The notes: generated by a model not told the origin, from the letters alone. Counted from the first letter of the stretch, positions 16,987 to 27,072 are shown. The stretch is 64,000 nt of DNA from Salinarchaeum sp. IM2453 (GCF_019693215.1 NZ_CP081183.1:1119226-1183225), one strand, 5' to 3'. Numbers and translations are program-made.

Positions 16987-17559
16987 ATGTCAAGAAACGA
17001 CTCATCGGGACAAAAAAGTCCCGACACGGAAGTTGTATCGCTTAATAACTGTTCGGTGTGTCACTTTACCGATGGAAGCTCTGGAGAAGGTCAAGACAAA
17101 CATAATTCAAAACCTCGCGAGCATACAGCCAACTCCTCCAGCAGTATTCTTCCGGATGGTGGCACCGGATACACAGATCTCAGTGGTTTTCAGCGTGATA
17201 TCTTGTTGACGACACTGGTCATAGCTAGAGACTCAACAACTGATACTTCCGGTACAAACATTCAGGACTATCTTGAAGCTCGTTACGGTGAAGAAATCAA
17301 CCACAGTCGCTTGTATAAGAACATACATAGACTGACCGATCTCGGGCTACTCAGCAAGTCCACAATCGACGGACGAACTAATTGCTACGAGTTGACAACT
17401 GAAGGCACGAGACTACTTTCCCAACAGCTTAACGAGCTTGTTTGCGCCCTCAGTTCTGGCGAAGCAGATACTCACCAGATAGGAATCAACGATAGACAGC
17501 TGAGTGTTTCACAGGAATTGGAATTCCACTGCTTAATTGAGGGGAAAGAAGATGAATGA
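16987..17559 (+). CDS. PadR-like winged-helix transcription regulator with long polar N-terminus
   Basis: 190 aa from the ATG at 16987. Residues 1-60 are polar and Ser/Asn-rich with low complexity. From about 62 a winged helix follows: LSGFQRDILLTTLVIAR, IQDYLEARYGEEINHSRLYKNIHRLTDLGLL and GRTNCYELTTEGTRLL, the pattern of haloarchaeal PadR-family and halovirus regulators. An upstream in-frame ATG at 16852 lies within the TATA box and is unlikely to be used. The gene overlaps the next by 8 bp and begins a run of four tightly packed genes, probably one operon of the mobile element. Confidence 0.7.
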   Translation: MSRNDSSGQKSPDTEVVSLNNCSVCHFTDGSSGEGQDKHNSKPREHTANSSSSILPDGGTGYTDLSGFQRDILLTTLVIARDSTTDTSGTNIQDYLEARYGEEINHSRLYKNIHRLTDLGLLSKSTIDGRTNCYELTTEGTRLLSQQLNELVCALSSGEADTHQIGINDRQLSVSQELEFHCLIEGKEDE

Positions 17560-18124
17560 CGCTCCCCACCAGTCTACATGTCCATACCCGGCAACTGTCC
17601 GAATTCCGGACAAATGGAATACCGGAGATCTCGATAATCCTGAAATAACCGAAATTGACGGTCAGAAAGTGACTGTTCACGGCTATGACCATGTGGATGA
17701 AGTGGTAATTATTGGTGGAGAACCAGTTGAGGAGCTTGACGTATCCACCTTTCATGACCGAATGTGGGTTAGTAGCACTCTTGTAGATCCATTGTTGTTA
17801 CCTGACGGTGGCCGAAAGCGCGAGCGGTTTACTGTGTATTCTGATCGACCGTTTGCTTCGATTACTTACGGACCATCCACCAGTGAGTCGGCTGAGTATG
17901 CGCTTTTGGTTACAACCCGAGAACATGGCCAAATCGAGTTACTGCTTGATAAAGAGTCAATGTATCAACTCTGGACAGAAACGCACACAACTCCCTGTCC
18001 AGAGCCACCAATCGAGGACGACAAAGGACAGCTCGTCCAGCAGCTATTGCACTTAGCCGACGGAGCAAGCGAAGAAAGAATTGAGACTGCTATTCGAGCA
18101 CTGCGAGGGAACAGTCATGAGTGA
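17552..18124 (+). CDS. Hypothetical protein of the mobile-element operon
   Basis: 190 aa from the ATG at 17552 (MNDAPHQ), which overlaps the stop of the PadR-like gene; the earlier in-frame ATG at 17537 adds only MRGKK and lies deeper in the upstream gene. I do not recognise a family. The first 110 residues are predicted beta-rich (KVTVHGYDHVDEVVIIGGEPV, RFTVYSDRPFASITYG), and the C-terminal 40 are helical (LVQQLLHLADGASEERIETAIRAL). Acidic and soluble, without a signal peptide. Its stop overlaps the next ATG in ATGAGTGA, which implies coupled translation. Confidence 0.65.
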   Translation: MNDAPHQSTCPYPATVRIPDKWNTGDLDNPEITEIDGQKVTVHGYDHVDEVVIIGGEPVEELDVSTFHDRMWVSSTLVDPLLLPDGGRKRERFTVYSDRPFASITYGPSTSESAEYALLVTTREHGQIELLLDKESMYQLWTETHTTPCPEPPIEDDKGQLVQQLLHLADGASEERIETAIRALRGNSHE

Positions 18125-18383
18125 GTCGGCTGTCGGACACTGCGTAGAGCCATCGTTTTCCATTCATCGCAACAGCAACGCTGAGGTCACTATGATCGAA
18201 GTGGCCACGCCCGGCTGCACCGTCCGATATCAGATGATCGGCTCCACGGCTGTGCAATCGGGACCAGTGACTGGCAACCTGCATGATATTGATTTATTCC
18301 ATGACGCTGTTGCTCGGTTGCCGTTTGTGCAGGCAGTTGCATCGGCAGACAACCAAGATTCAGTTTCTTCTTTAGAACAATGA
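18117..18383 (+). CDS. Small hypothetical protein of the mobile-element operon
   Basis: 88 aa from the ATG at 18117. It overlaps both neighbours (8 bp upstream, 4 bp downstream), which is the best evidence that it is real. The composition is unremarkable: short beta strands (EVTMIEVATPGCTVRYQMIG) then a helix (DIDLFHDAVARLPFVQAVAS). No known motif. Confidence 0.55.
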   Translation: MSESAVGHCVEPSFSIHRNSNAEVTMIEVATPGCTVRYQMIGSTAVQSGPVTGNLHDIDLFHDAVARLPFVQAVASADNQDSVSSLEQ

Positions 18384-18583
18384 TTGACAACACGATTGAT
18401 ATTACCGAGAATCCAGACAAATGGGTTCGAGAAAACCGAGATACGTTGCGCCGTATTATCAAACACGCTGATGACCAGTTCGTTCGCGCGCTCGCGATTA
18501 ATGTATTAGTCAAATATGGCGACACGCCAGCTGTCGAGCAGGTCAAAAAAGAACTGGATTATGCTGAGGAGGTGCTTGGCTAA
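18380..18583 (+). CDS. Small helical hypothetical protein preceding the integrase
   Basis: 67 aa, ATGA overlap with the preceding gene. It is predicted all-helical and charged (WVRENRDTLRRIIKHADDQFVRALAINVLVKYGD, then VEQVKKELDYAEEVLG), possibly a HEAT-like or dimerisation helix pair. Last gene of the rightward group; it converges on the recombinase gene with only 2 bp between stops. Confidence 0.55.
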   Translation: MIDNTIDITENPDKWVRENRDTLRRIIKHADDQFVRALAINVLVKYGDTPAVEQVKKELDYAEEVLG

Positions 18584-18585
18584 TG

Positions 18586-19839
18586 TCAGCCACTGCTCAG
18601 AGCGTCCAGGAACCGATCAGCCTCGTCGAGGACAGTCGGGTCTTCCTCAACGAGATTAAGGACTCGTTCAGCATTTTCGAGGTCCTCCAGAATCGACGGG
18701 TCTTCACGAGCGAGTTTGAGCAACTCGGCTCTGGCTTGTTGCTTTTCTCGGTTGATCTTTTTGACAGCATCCTGATCAAGTGCTTGCGAGCACCAGACAC
18801 AGAAGTCTTTCTCACGAGGCGTTTCTTGTCCACATCGCGGGCAGGTCATCGGGGCGATCGGGTCCGGCTCGTCCTCACTCACGTCGACACCGTGGGCTCT
18901 GGCCAGCTCCCGGTCGCTTTCCTCGGCAAAGACCTTGACATATCGAGAGGCAACGTCACTTCCTCGAACCCAGCCGTGATGGTCCTCAATGTGGGCTTGA
19001 TTGAGTCCCTGCGAGGCCAGATAGGACGCCGAAGACTTGCGGAAGTTGGTCAGCGTCACCGGCTTATTAACGCCAGCGTCCTGAGCACTGCCACGAAAGA
19101 TTTTGCGGAACATCTGGTAGGAGATCTCGGAGCCATCGGACAGCGAACACCACAGCGGCGCAGTACTGTCGTCGCTCCGTGGATGGTCTTCGAGCCAGCG
19201 GGTCAGGTACGGCGTACTGGGAATCAACAGCACAGACCGCTGACCAGTCTTTCCGTCGACGGTCACCTTTGTTCCGTGTTTGTGGTCGCTGACGTCACCA
19301 ACGCGAATCGACCGAAACTCACCAGACCGAGCACCGAGATCCCATGCGACGGCGATCATCGCTCGGTCCCGGGAGTTGTCGCAGGCCTCAATCATTGGCT
19401 GGATGTCGTCGTCCCACTTGAGCATCTTTGCTGGATCCGGTTCGGGCTTGTAGGATTTGGATGTCCCCGAGGACACCCAGTCAATTGTCGCCGGTGGATC
19501 ACTCCCATTCTCATCGGTCGCCCGACGACCAAAGACCCGGAGTGCGACCCGGTAGTCCCGGTTGGTTTCCTCGTTGTCGTAGTTTTTGTTGATCCAGTGG
19601 ACGATGTTCTTTGTGGCAGATTTGTCGGACAGGGCCTCGGCAAGGCCGCCGGCCTCCTCGGCCATAATCGTACAGTGTCGAAGCAATTTGATGTGGCGGG
19701 GAGTACTGTATTGACTCGAACGGAGTGCAAGTTCCTGATCGAAGGTCTGCAGCGCATCCCGATCAGCTTCAGACAATTCTTCAGACTCGGCAATTCGTTC
19801 CTGAAGCCGTTCCAACTTCTGGCGTTTGCGACTACCCAT
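18586..19839 (-). CDS. Tyrosine recombinase (phage-type integrase) with C-terminal zinc ribbon
   Basis: 417 aa. N-terminal helical core-binding part (residues about 30-130) then a catalytic domain: the first Arg in WDLGARSGEFRSIRVGD, a Lys in the beta hairpin GKTGQRSV, TNFRKSSASYL with Arg in the box II position, HHGW in the box III position, and the nucleophilic Tyr in SRYVKVF. The usual His of the HxxR box is replaced by Thr/Asn, so activity needs checking. After the catalytic part come CPRCGQ...CVWC, a zinc ribbon seen in haloarchaeal integrases, and a charged helical tail. The gene is visibly more GC-rich than mutS beside it, a sign of transfer. It probably mobilised the 16-20 kb element. 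Confidence 0.85.
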   Translation of the reverse strand: MGSRKRQKLERLQERIAESEELSEADRDALQTFDQELALRSSQYSTPRHIKLLRHCTIMAEEAGGLAEALSDKSATKNIVHWINKNYDNEETNRDYRVALRVFGRRATDENGSDPPATIDWVSSGTSKSYKPEPDPAKMLKWDDDIQPMIEACDNSRDRAMIAVAWDLGARSGEFRSIRVGDVSDHKHGTKVTVDGKTGQRSVLLIPSTPYLTRWLEDHPRSDDSTAPLWCSLSDGSEISYQMFRKIFRGSAQDAGVNKPVTLTNFRKSSASYLASQGLNQAHIEDHHGWVRGSDVASRYVKVFAEESDRELARAHGVDVSEDEPDPIAPMTCPRCGQETPREKDFCVWCSQALDQDAVKKINREKQQARAELLKLAREDPSILEDLENAERVLNLVEEDPTVLDEADRFLDALSSG

Positions 19840-20028
19840 ATTCTACTTTTTATAAAGACAGATGTAAACCTTTGGTGTGAAGCTCACGCCCGGACCTACT
19901 TTTACCTCTGACTGCTTAGGCAGCTGCGGCTCTGCCATACAGCGCTTCTGACTTTGTTAATCGCAGCGGAGTACCTGTCCAGAGATAGTCCGTGGTATTT
20001 TAGTCGTTATCTCCTGTTTAGGTTTAAT

Positions 20029-22659
20029 ATGACACAGACAGACGGTATTGTTGGTGAATACTTCGAACTACGCGAAGAAGCTGATGCAGATTTATTGGCC
20101 ATGCAGATGGGGGATTTCTATGAGTTTTTTGCTGACGATGCCGAAATTGTTGGTGAGGAACTTGATTTAAAAACTTCTCATCGATCGTCTGGTGGTGAAT
20201 CGTATCTCATGGCTGGTGTTCCTGTGGACGATCTCACACCTCATCTTACCGCACTTGTAGAGCGTGGATACCGTGTTGCTGTCGCTGATCAGCACGAAAC
20301 GGATGATGGTCATACCCGTGAAATCTCTCGTATTGTTTCTCCGGGTACACTTATCGAATCAACTGATGCTTCTGCTCGCTATCTTGCAACTGTCGTTGAA
20401 GAAGAACAGTACGGCGTTGCTCTTGCAGATGTTACAACCGGGAAATTTTTCATCTCACACGTTGAGGACGATCGCTCTGAGTTACTCTCTGAACTTTACC
20501 GATTCTCTCCTGTTGAGGTTCTCCCAGGTCCAGAAATCCGCAACGATGATGTAATGATTTCTAAGTTTCGTGAAGAATTAGATACGACCATTAATATCTA
20601 TGAAACTGCCGCATTCGCTTCTGGATCAGCCACACACGCTGTACATAACCACTTTGGCGACGGAGCACTAGAAAGTGTGAACGTTGATGCGTCTTCACCA
20701 GCTGTTAGGGCTGCTGGAGCTGCACTTGAATATATCAATGAAACTGGCCCTGGCGTCCTTGCGTCTTTTACACGACTACAGCGACTTCGTGACTCAGAGA
20801 GTGTTGCTCTGGACGCGACAACTCAGCGCAATCTTGAACTTACCGAGACACTCCGCGGTGACCAGTCTGGGTCACTTCTTGATACGATTGATCACACCGT
20901 CACCAGTGCCGGCCGTCGTAAACTCAGAGAGTGGCTTGTTCGCCCAACTCGCAATGTTGATGAGTTGAATAGTCGACTGAACAGCATCACCGCTCTTAGC
21001 CAAGCTGCATTAGCCCGCGATCAGTTAACTGATGAGCTAGACGCATGTTATGACCTAGCTCGGATATCGAGTAAAGCGACACACGGCAGTGCAGCTCCTA
21101 CGGATCTCGTTCGAATTCGTGAGACTCTTTCACTGCTTCCTTCAATTATCTCGATTATTACTGATACTGAGAGATTAGCTACGTCACCCGTCTCTACGTT
21201 GTTTATTGATATCGATGACTCTCAGATTAACAGCCTGTATGACAAGCTTGACTCAGCACTCACTGATGATCCGCCCAAATCCATCTCTGATGGTGGCATC
21301 ATTGCCCGTGGCTATCATGAAGAACTCGATACACTCTTATCTGAATACGAGTCACACCAGCGCTGGATTGAGAACCTCGACGATCAGGTCAAGCGTAACT
21401 ACGGACTTACTCATGTAACCGTTGATCGAAACAAGACGGACGGATATTATATTCAAATTGGAAAATCAGAAGCCGATGAAGCTCCAGACCATTTTGATGA
21501 GATTAAAACGCTTAAAAATTCCAAACGATTTATCACCGAAGAACTACAAGAGCGTGAACGATCAATTCTTCGTCTTGAAGAACAACGATCAGAAATTGAA
21601 CGAGAATTGTTTGAAAATCTTAAGACGACCATTGCAAATCACGCTGACCTTCTACAGACTATCGGAGAAAAACTAGCAAGACTTGATGCCCTCTCTAGTC
21701 TCACCACCCACGCTGTCCAATACCGGTGGGCAAGGCCTGAGATTGAACCTCCAGGCGAAGAGATTCACATCGACCAAGGGCGACATCCTGTAGTAGAAAC
21801 AACGACTGAATTTGTCCCAAACGATACTCGCCTTAATTCTGATAACCAGTTTTTGATTGTTACTGGCCCCAATATGAGCGGAAAGTCTACCTACATGCGT
21901 CAGACAGCACTTATTGTTTTACTTGCACAGATTGGTAGCTTTGTTCCTGCAAATGACGCTCGTATTGGCCTTGTCGATGGTATTTATACCCGTGTTGGTG
22001 CGCTTGATGAGCTTGCACAGGGACGATCAACATTCATGGTCGAGATGCAGGAGCTATCAAATATCTTGCATTCAGCAAGCGAGGATTCACTCATTATTCT
22101 TGATGAAGTCGGACGGGGGACAGCAACATATGATGGTATTTCAATTGCATGGAGCACCACAGAATACCTCCATAATCAAATCGAAGCAAAGACTCTTTTT
22201 GCCACTCATTATCACGAGTTAACATCGCTTGCTGATCACCTTGACCGAGTTAGTAACGTCCATGTAGCGGCAGAGGAGACAAACGGCGATGTAACTTTTC
22301 TGCGAACAATCCGCGATGGTCCAACTAATCGTTCATATGGTATTCACGTCGCAGATCTAGCAGGCGTTCCTGATCCCGTTGTTAGCCGCGCTCGAACTGT
22401 TCTTGACCGCCTCCGAAATGAGAAAGCTATACAAGCAAAAGGAAGCCCCGACTCATCCACACAAGTCGTATTTGATCTTGAAACTGGCAGCTTAAAGGGC
22501 ACACAGGGCTCTTCCTCAGAAGACAACGGACAACTAAGTGAACAGTTTGGTGATGATGCTGAATCTGTTCTTACGGAATTATCTGATCTTGATATTGCTC
22601 AGACGTCGCCCGTCGAACTTATGTCTATTATTCAATCATGGCAGGAAATGCTTGATTGA
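20029..22659 (+). CDS. mutS: DNA mismatch repair protein MutS
   Basis: 876 aa from the ATG at 20029; the frame is open further upstream but MTQTDGIVGEY is the natural N-terminus. The mismatch-binding motif GDFYEFF (Phe-x-Glu) is near residue 26, followed by connector, lever and clamp regions. The ATPase has Walker A GPNMSGKSTYMRQ near residue 615, then STFMVEM, LDEVGRGTATYDG and THYHEL. It binds mismatches and recruits MutL. It lies directly upstream of mutL and is probably co-transcribed or co-regulated. The promoter lies in the 189 bp between it and the integrase. Confidence 0.95.
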   Translation: MTQTDGIVGEYFELREEADADLLAMQMGDFYEFFADDAEIVGEELDLKTSHRSSGGESYLMAGVPVDDLTPHLTALVERGYRVAVADQHETDDGHTREISRIVSPGTLIESTDASARYLATVVEEEQYGVALADVTTGKFFISHVEDDRSELLSELYRFSPVEVLPGPEIRNDDVMISKFREELDTTINIYETAAFASGSATHAVHNHFGDGALESVNVDASSPAVRAAGAALEYINETGPGVLASFTRLQRLRDSESVALDATTQRNLELTETLRGDQSGSLLDTIDHTVTSAGRRKLREWLVRPTRNVDELNSRLNSITALSQAALARDQLTDELDACYDLARISSKATHGSAAPTDLVRIRETLSLLPSIISIITDTERLATSPVSTLFIDIDDSQINSLYDKLDSALTDDPPKSISDGGIIARGYHEELDTLLSEYESHQRWIENLDDQVKRNYGLTHVTVDRNKTDGYYIQIGKSEADEAPDHFDEIKTLKNSKRFITEELQERERSILRLEEQRSEIERELFENLKTTIANHADLLQTIGEKLARLDALSSLTTHAVQYRWARPEIEPPGEEIHIDQGRHPVVETTTEFVPNDTRLNSDNQFLIVTGPNMSGKSTYMRQTALIVLLAQIGSFVPANDARIGLVDGIYTRVGALDELAQGRSTFMVEMQELSNILHSASEDSLIILDEVGRGTATYDGISIAWSTTEYLHNQIEAKTLFATHYHELTSLADHLDRVSNVHVAAEETNGDVTFLRTIRDGPTNRSYGIHVADLAGVPDPVVSRARTVLDRLRNEKAIQAKGSPDSSTQVVFDLETGSLKGTQGSSSEDNGQLSEQFGDDAESVLTELSDLDIAQTSPVELMSIIQSWQEMLD

Positions 22660-22734
22660 GATTTCTTAACATCCCCTTCGTTTCAACTGGAGATTTCCGG
22701 TAGGTATTTTATTTTTACTCAGTAACTCTTCAAC

Positions 22735-24774
22735 GTGTCATCCCCAGACGAAATCCACCAGCTTGATCAGCAAACAGTTGCCCAGATTGCAGCAGGAGAA
22801 GTTGTTGAACGTCCAGCGTCAGTTGTCAAAGAACTCATCGAAAATAGCCTTGATGCTGGTGCGACTCAGATAGATGTTGAGGTTGACAACGGTGGAATCG
22901 ACCGTATTGCTGTTCGTGATGATGGACACGGAATGACCCAATCAGCGGCCAAAGTCGCCGTAAAAGAACACACAACGAGCAAGATTAAATCCGCTGACGA
23001 GATTGATTCTGTTGATACACTCGGATTTCGAGGCGAAGCATTACACACAATCGGGGCTGTGTCCCGCATGGAGATAACTACTAAAGCAAAAGGAGAAACC
23101 GGAACTCGTATTCAATATACTGGTGGAGAGATTAACACGGTTGAACCTGCTGGCCGTCCTGTTGGAACTACTGTTGAAGTGAGTGATCTATTTTATAATA
23201 CACCTGCCCGTCGTAAGTATTTATCCAAAGAACGTACCGAGTTTTCTCACATTTCACGAGTTACTGGTCGGTATGCACTTGCCAATCCCGACGTTGCGAT
23301 TTCTCTTAGTCACGATGGCTCGGATGTTTTTGCCACCTCCGGACAAGGTGATCACAAATCTGCAATTATGTCTGTATACGGACGCGAAGTTGCCGAATCG
23401 ATGATAGAAGTTGGTGCGGACCCCTCTGGATCCATCAACCATATCAATGGGTTTGTCAGCGATCCGGAGACAACACGTTCCACTCGGGACTACCTTGCCA
23501 CATATATCAATGACCGCTATGTTGAATCCGATACGCTTCAGTCAGCAATTGTTGACGCATATAATGGACAGTTAGCTGCAAGCCGCTACCCTTTTGCTAT
23601 TCTCTTTGTTGATCTCCCTTCTAATGAAGTTGACATCAATGTCCACCCTCGAAAATTAGCTGTTCGATATGAGCATGAGTCGGAAGTACGCGACACAGTA
23701 AAGCGGGTAGTTCGTGACGCTCTTCTCTCTGAGGGGCACATACGAACTTCTGCTCCCCGCGGAACCTCTGCTCCTGATGAGACCAGCATTGCTACTGACA
23801 ATCCAGACCTTACTTCATCCGCAAATATAACTGAATCAAATATATCTCCAGAGGAAACAAAGGGGGTATCTGATCTCTCTTCCCCAGAATCCCGAGTTCA
23901 TCAACAAACCTCTACGGAGGACCCGAAACAATCCTCATCCCATTCAGTGAACATCGAAGCATCATCTAGCGAGTGTGAAGATAATAATCAGGACACCCCA
24001 ACAACTTCACCCGAACCCAGTGACTCTAGTCACTCCTCAGATAAGGAGCCCTCCCAAGGGTCTGATTCATTATCTGATACTGATTCGTCGGGGTCTTCCA
24101 GCAGGTTCGATTTAACTACTCAGCAAGCTCTCACTGGAGATGACGTAACTGACAGTACCTTCTCTCGGTTGCCTTCACTTTCTGTTCTTGGCCAATTCGA
24201 TGATTCGTACATTGTCTGTGAGGACCAAGAAGGTCTCATCCTTATTGATCAGCACGCTGCTGATGAACGTATTCACTACGAACGATTGCGTGAAGCAACA
24301 AAGGATGAAACCGTAACCCAGTCTCTCGCTACCCCAGTTGAACTCACCTTGACTCCCGATGAAGCTGCTATTTTCGATGCAGTCTCTTCTGCTCTTGCTC
24401 AACTTGGTTTTCATACGGAACAAGATGGAACAACAATTCAAGTTCGAAGTGTTCCGGCTATTCAGGATCATACGCTTTCCCCTGATGTTATCCGTGAACT
24501 CTTTGATGCTATCCTTGATGATGCGGTTGATGAATCTGCGACATTACAGGCCATGGTTGACGAGATTCTTGCCGATATGGCCTGCTCTCCAGCTATCACT
24601 GCTAATACTTCTTTACATGATGGATCTGTTCGGTCACTACTAAGCGAGCTTGATCGTTGTGAGAACCCCTACGAATGTCCTCATGGGCGACCGACTCTTA
24701 TACGCGTCCCAACCAAAGAGATTGAAGATCGGTTTGAACGTGATTATCCAGGCCACTCCTCTCGCTCTGAATAG
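22735..24774 (+). CDS. mutL: DNA mismatch repair protein MutL with endonuclease motif
   Basis: 679 aa from a GTG at 22735. The GHKL ATPase has ELIENSLDAGA, RDDGHGM, GFRGEAL and STRDYLATYINDRY in order. A long low-complexity linker (about 335-465) is rich in Ser, Asp and Thr (for example SDSLSDTDSSGSSS). The C-terminal dimerisation domain has DQHAADERIHYE, the endonuclease motif of MutL proteins that nick DNA, together with CSPAI and CPHGRP metal-site signatures. It starts 75 bp after mutS. It acts after MutS to incise the daughter strand. Confidence 0.94.
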   Translation: MSSPDEIHQLDQQTVAQIAAGEVVERPASVVKELIENSLDAGATQIDVEVDNGGIDRIAVRDDGHGMTQSAAKVAVKEHTTSKIKSADEIDSVDTLGFRGEALHTIGAVSRMEITTKAKGETGTRIQYTGGEINTVEPAGRPVGTTVEVSDLFYNTPARRKYLSKERTEFSHISRVTGRYALANPDVAISLSHDGSDVFATSGQGDHKSAIMSVYGREVAESMIEVGADPSGSINHINGFVSDPETTRSTRDYLATYINDRYVESDTLQSAIVDAYNGQLAASRYPFAILFVDLPSNEVDINVHPRKLAVRYEHESEVRDTVKRVVRDALLSEGHIRTSAPRGTSAPDETSIATDNPDLTSSANITESNISPEETKGVSDLSSPESRVHQQTSTEDPKQSSSHSVNIEASSSECEDNNQDTPTTSPEPSDSSHSSDKEPSQGSDSLSDTDSSGSSSRFDLTTQQALTGDDVTDSTFSRLPSLSVLGQFDDSYIVCEDQEGLILIDQHAADERIHYERLREATKDETVTQSLATPVELTLTPDEAAIFDAVSSALAQLGFHTEQDGTTIQVRSVPAIQDHTLSPDVIRELFDAILDDAVDESATLQAMVDEILADMACSPAITANTSLHDGSVRSLLSELDRCENPYECPHGRPTLIRVPTKEIEDRFERDYPGHSSRSE

Positions 24775-25026
24775 TCTTAGTGCTAATATGGTCATGTTGA
24801 ATTATACAGACTATGCTATTCTTGAACCTCTCTCGGCTGAATCCGGAGGGGGTTTGCCTCGTTATCGAAGTAAACTACTTTACTTTCTCTCCTACCACAT
24901 CCATGACTTGGTCTTTGGACAGGCACTTTCCTAAAAGAGTGATCCTGCCATCGTTGGTGTGGTAATAGGCACCTAACTACACAACGTGTCGAATTACTGA
25001 AGTAGACTAACCTCTTATGTATTGTC

Positions 25027-27072
25027 GTGTCAAAGCAGGTTCCTGATGTTGAAACGCTTTTTCTCCACGAAACAAACCGTGGATACTCCGTTGTTCCCCG
25101 ACGCAACGATACTCGTCTTTTCCGAGGAGTCCTTGAAATAAAAGAGACCAACGCAGGACCTCGCCCGGGAAAATTCTTAATTAAAGATGGGTCTGAAGAA
25201 ACCCCGCGTAATCCACAGGAGTTTGTTGATATAGCGCGAATGGCTGATCGAATCCGCGTTTCTGAACAAACCTCTGCGCGCGGGCGGCGGCAAATTAAAC
25301 ACCTTCTTGATGCGTACCAGCTCAATGCAAAAGTTGTCCGAACATGTCGATACTGCTCTAACGCTGGTCGTTATTCGCCAATCACTTCAGAAACTGCAAT
25401 TACATCTGGTGAAGACCAGATATGCCGTTCATGCGCTCGTAAAGAGCTTGATAGAGAACTATCATACCAAGGAGAAATTACTGCCGACGCAAGAGACCGT
25501 CTTGAAGAGCTGCTTTTTGAAGTCCGAGACCTTGATCGTATTACTGATCTACTGAAAGGCCATCTCGATCCTGAACTGACAAAATTCGATACGATTTCTG
25601 CAACTGTCGATGATATTGATCTAGTTCCTGTTCCTGATCTTGACCTCCATCCGAAGCTATCTAATATTATTACAACCAGATTTGATGAATTGCTCCCTGT
25701 TCAGAGTCTCTCTGTCAATAATGGTCTCCTCGATGGTAATGACCAACTGGTTGTTAGTGCAACAGCAACTGGAAAAACTCTGGTCGGAGAGCTGGCCGGT
25801 ATTGATCATGTCCTTCGTAATGGGGGAAAAATGCTTTTTCTTGTCCCTCTCGTTGCGCTTGCAAATCAAAAATACGAAGATTTCCAAGAAGACTATGGTG
25901 ATATCGTTGATGTGACACTTCGTGTTGGTGGAAGTCGAATTCGGGACGGCGGCGTAAGCTTTGACCCTGACGCTGATGTTATTGTCGGAACATACGAAGG
26001 AATTGATCACGCGCTTCGCGTTGGTCATGATCTTGGTGACATTGGTACAGTCGTTATTGATGAGGTTCACACTCTTAAAGAGGAAGAACGCGGCCATCGA
26101 CTTGATGGCCTAATCTCACGACTCAAATACTACTGTACGAATAATGACTCTAATGATTACTCCACTCAGTGGATTTATCTTTCAGCAACTGTCGGTAACC
26201 CTGAAGAGCTTGCTGCTGATCTCCAAGCTGACCTGATTGAGTTTGAGGAGCGCCCTGTTCCAATTGAACGCCATGTTACCTTTGCTGACGGTCCAGAAAA
26301 AGTGGATATTGAGAACAAACTAGTCAAAAGGGAATTTGATACAGAGTCATCAAAAGGCTATCGGGGGCAGACGATTATTTTCACAAACTCCCGACGACGC
26401 TGCCATGAGATCTCCCGACGGCTTGAATATAGTTCTGCTCCGTATCATGCTGGCCTTGATTACAAGCGACGGAAACGTGTAGAAGAACAGTTTGCCGATC
26501 AAGATATTTCCGCTGTTGTCACTACTGCCGCCCTTGCGGCTGGTGTTGACTTCCCAGCCTCGCAAGTGATCTTTGACACGCTTGCCATGGGCATTGAATG
26601 GTTATCTGTTCAGGAGTTTGAGCAAATGCTTGGTCGAGCTGGCCGTCCTGATTACCATGATCAAGGAACTGTCTATGTACTTGTTGAACCGGACTGTCGC
26701 TACCACGCAAGTATGGACATGACTGAGGATGAGGTCGCATTCAAATTGCTCAAAGGTGAGATGGATCCAGTTCGTCCGGTTTACAGCGATGACGCTGCCA
26801 TCGAAGAAACCTTAGCTAATATCACTGTTGGCGGATCAGCAGCGAAGTATCTCAATGACCAGATGGTGGGTGAAATCCCGACAAAATTCGCTCTTGGCAA
26901 ACTTCTTGAATATGACTTTATCGACGGTCTGGAAACTACTAAACTTGGCCGAGCTGTTACCGAACACTTCCTTTCACCAAAAGAGGCGTTCATTATGCTC
27001 GAAGGCATTCGTAGCAAGAATCATCCATATGATATTGTTGCTGATATTGAACTTCAAGACGAGAATCTCTGA
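25027..27072 (+). CDS. DEAD/DEAH-box helicase with N-terminal zinc finger
   Basis: 681 aa from a GTG at 25027. The N-terminus carries CRYCSNAG...CRSCAR (about residues 117-142), a four-cysteine zinc motif. The helicase core has motif I SATATGKT (about 240), DEVH in VVIDEVHTL (about 346), YLSATVG, then IIFTNSRRRCHEISR, AALAAGVDFPA and QMLGRAGRP of the second RecA domain. It belongs to the Ski2/Hel308-like branch of superfamily 2 by its GRAGRP motif and DEVH box. It follows mutL by 250 bp and may work in repair or recombination; its substrate is unknown. Confidence 0.88.
   Translation: MSKQVPDVETLFLHETNRGYSVVPRRNDTRLFRGVLEIKETNAGPRPGKFLIKDGSEETPRNPQEFVDIARMADRIRVSEQTSARGRRQIKHLLDAYQLNAKVVRTCRYCSNAGRYSPITSETAITSGEDQICRSCARKELDRELSYQGEITADARDRLEELLFEVRDLDRITDLLKGHLDPELTKFDTISATVDDIDLVPVPDLDLHPKLSNIITTRFDELLPVQSLSVNNGLLDGNDQLVVSATATGKTLVGELAGIDHVLRNGGKMLFLVPLVALANQKYEDFQEDYGDIVDVTLRVGGSRIRDGGVSFDPDADVIVGTYEGIDHALRVGHDLGDIGTVVIDEVHTLKEEERGHRLDGLISRLKYYCTNNDSNDYSTQWIYLSATVGNPEELAADLQADLIEFEERPVPIERHVTFADGPEKVDIENKLVKREFDTESSKGYRGQTIIFTNSRRRCHEISRRLEYSSAPYHAGLDYKRRKRVEEQFADQDISAVVTTAALAAGVDFPASQVIFDTLAMGIEWLSVQEFEQMLGRAGRPDYHDQGTVYVLVEPDCRYHASMDMTEDEVAFKLLKGEMDPVRPVYSDDAAIEETLANITVGGSAAKYLNDQMVGEIPTKFALGKLLEYDFIDGLETTKLGRAVTEHFLSPKEAFIMLEGIRSKNHPYDIVADIELQDENL

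Noticed and set aside
18583-19911. A 442-codon frame on the + strand
   Set aside because: It lies exactly opposite the integrase gene, whose strand shows acidic composition and recombinase motifs; the + frame has none.
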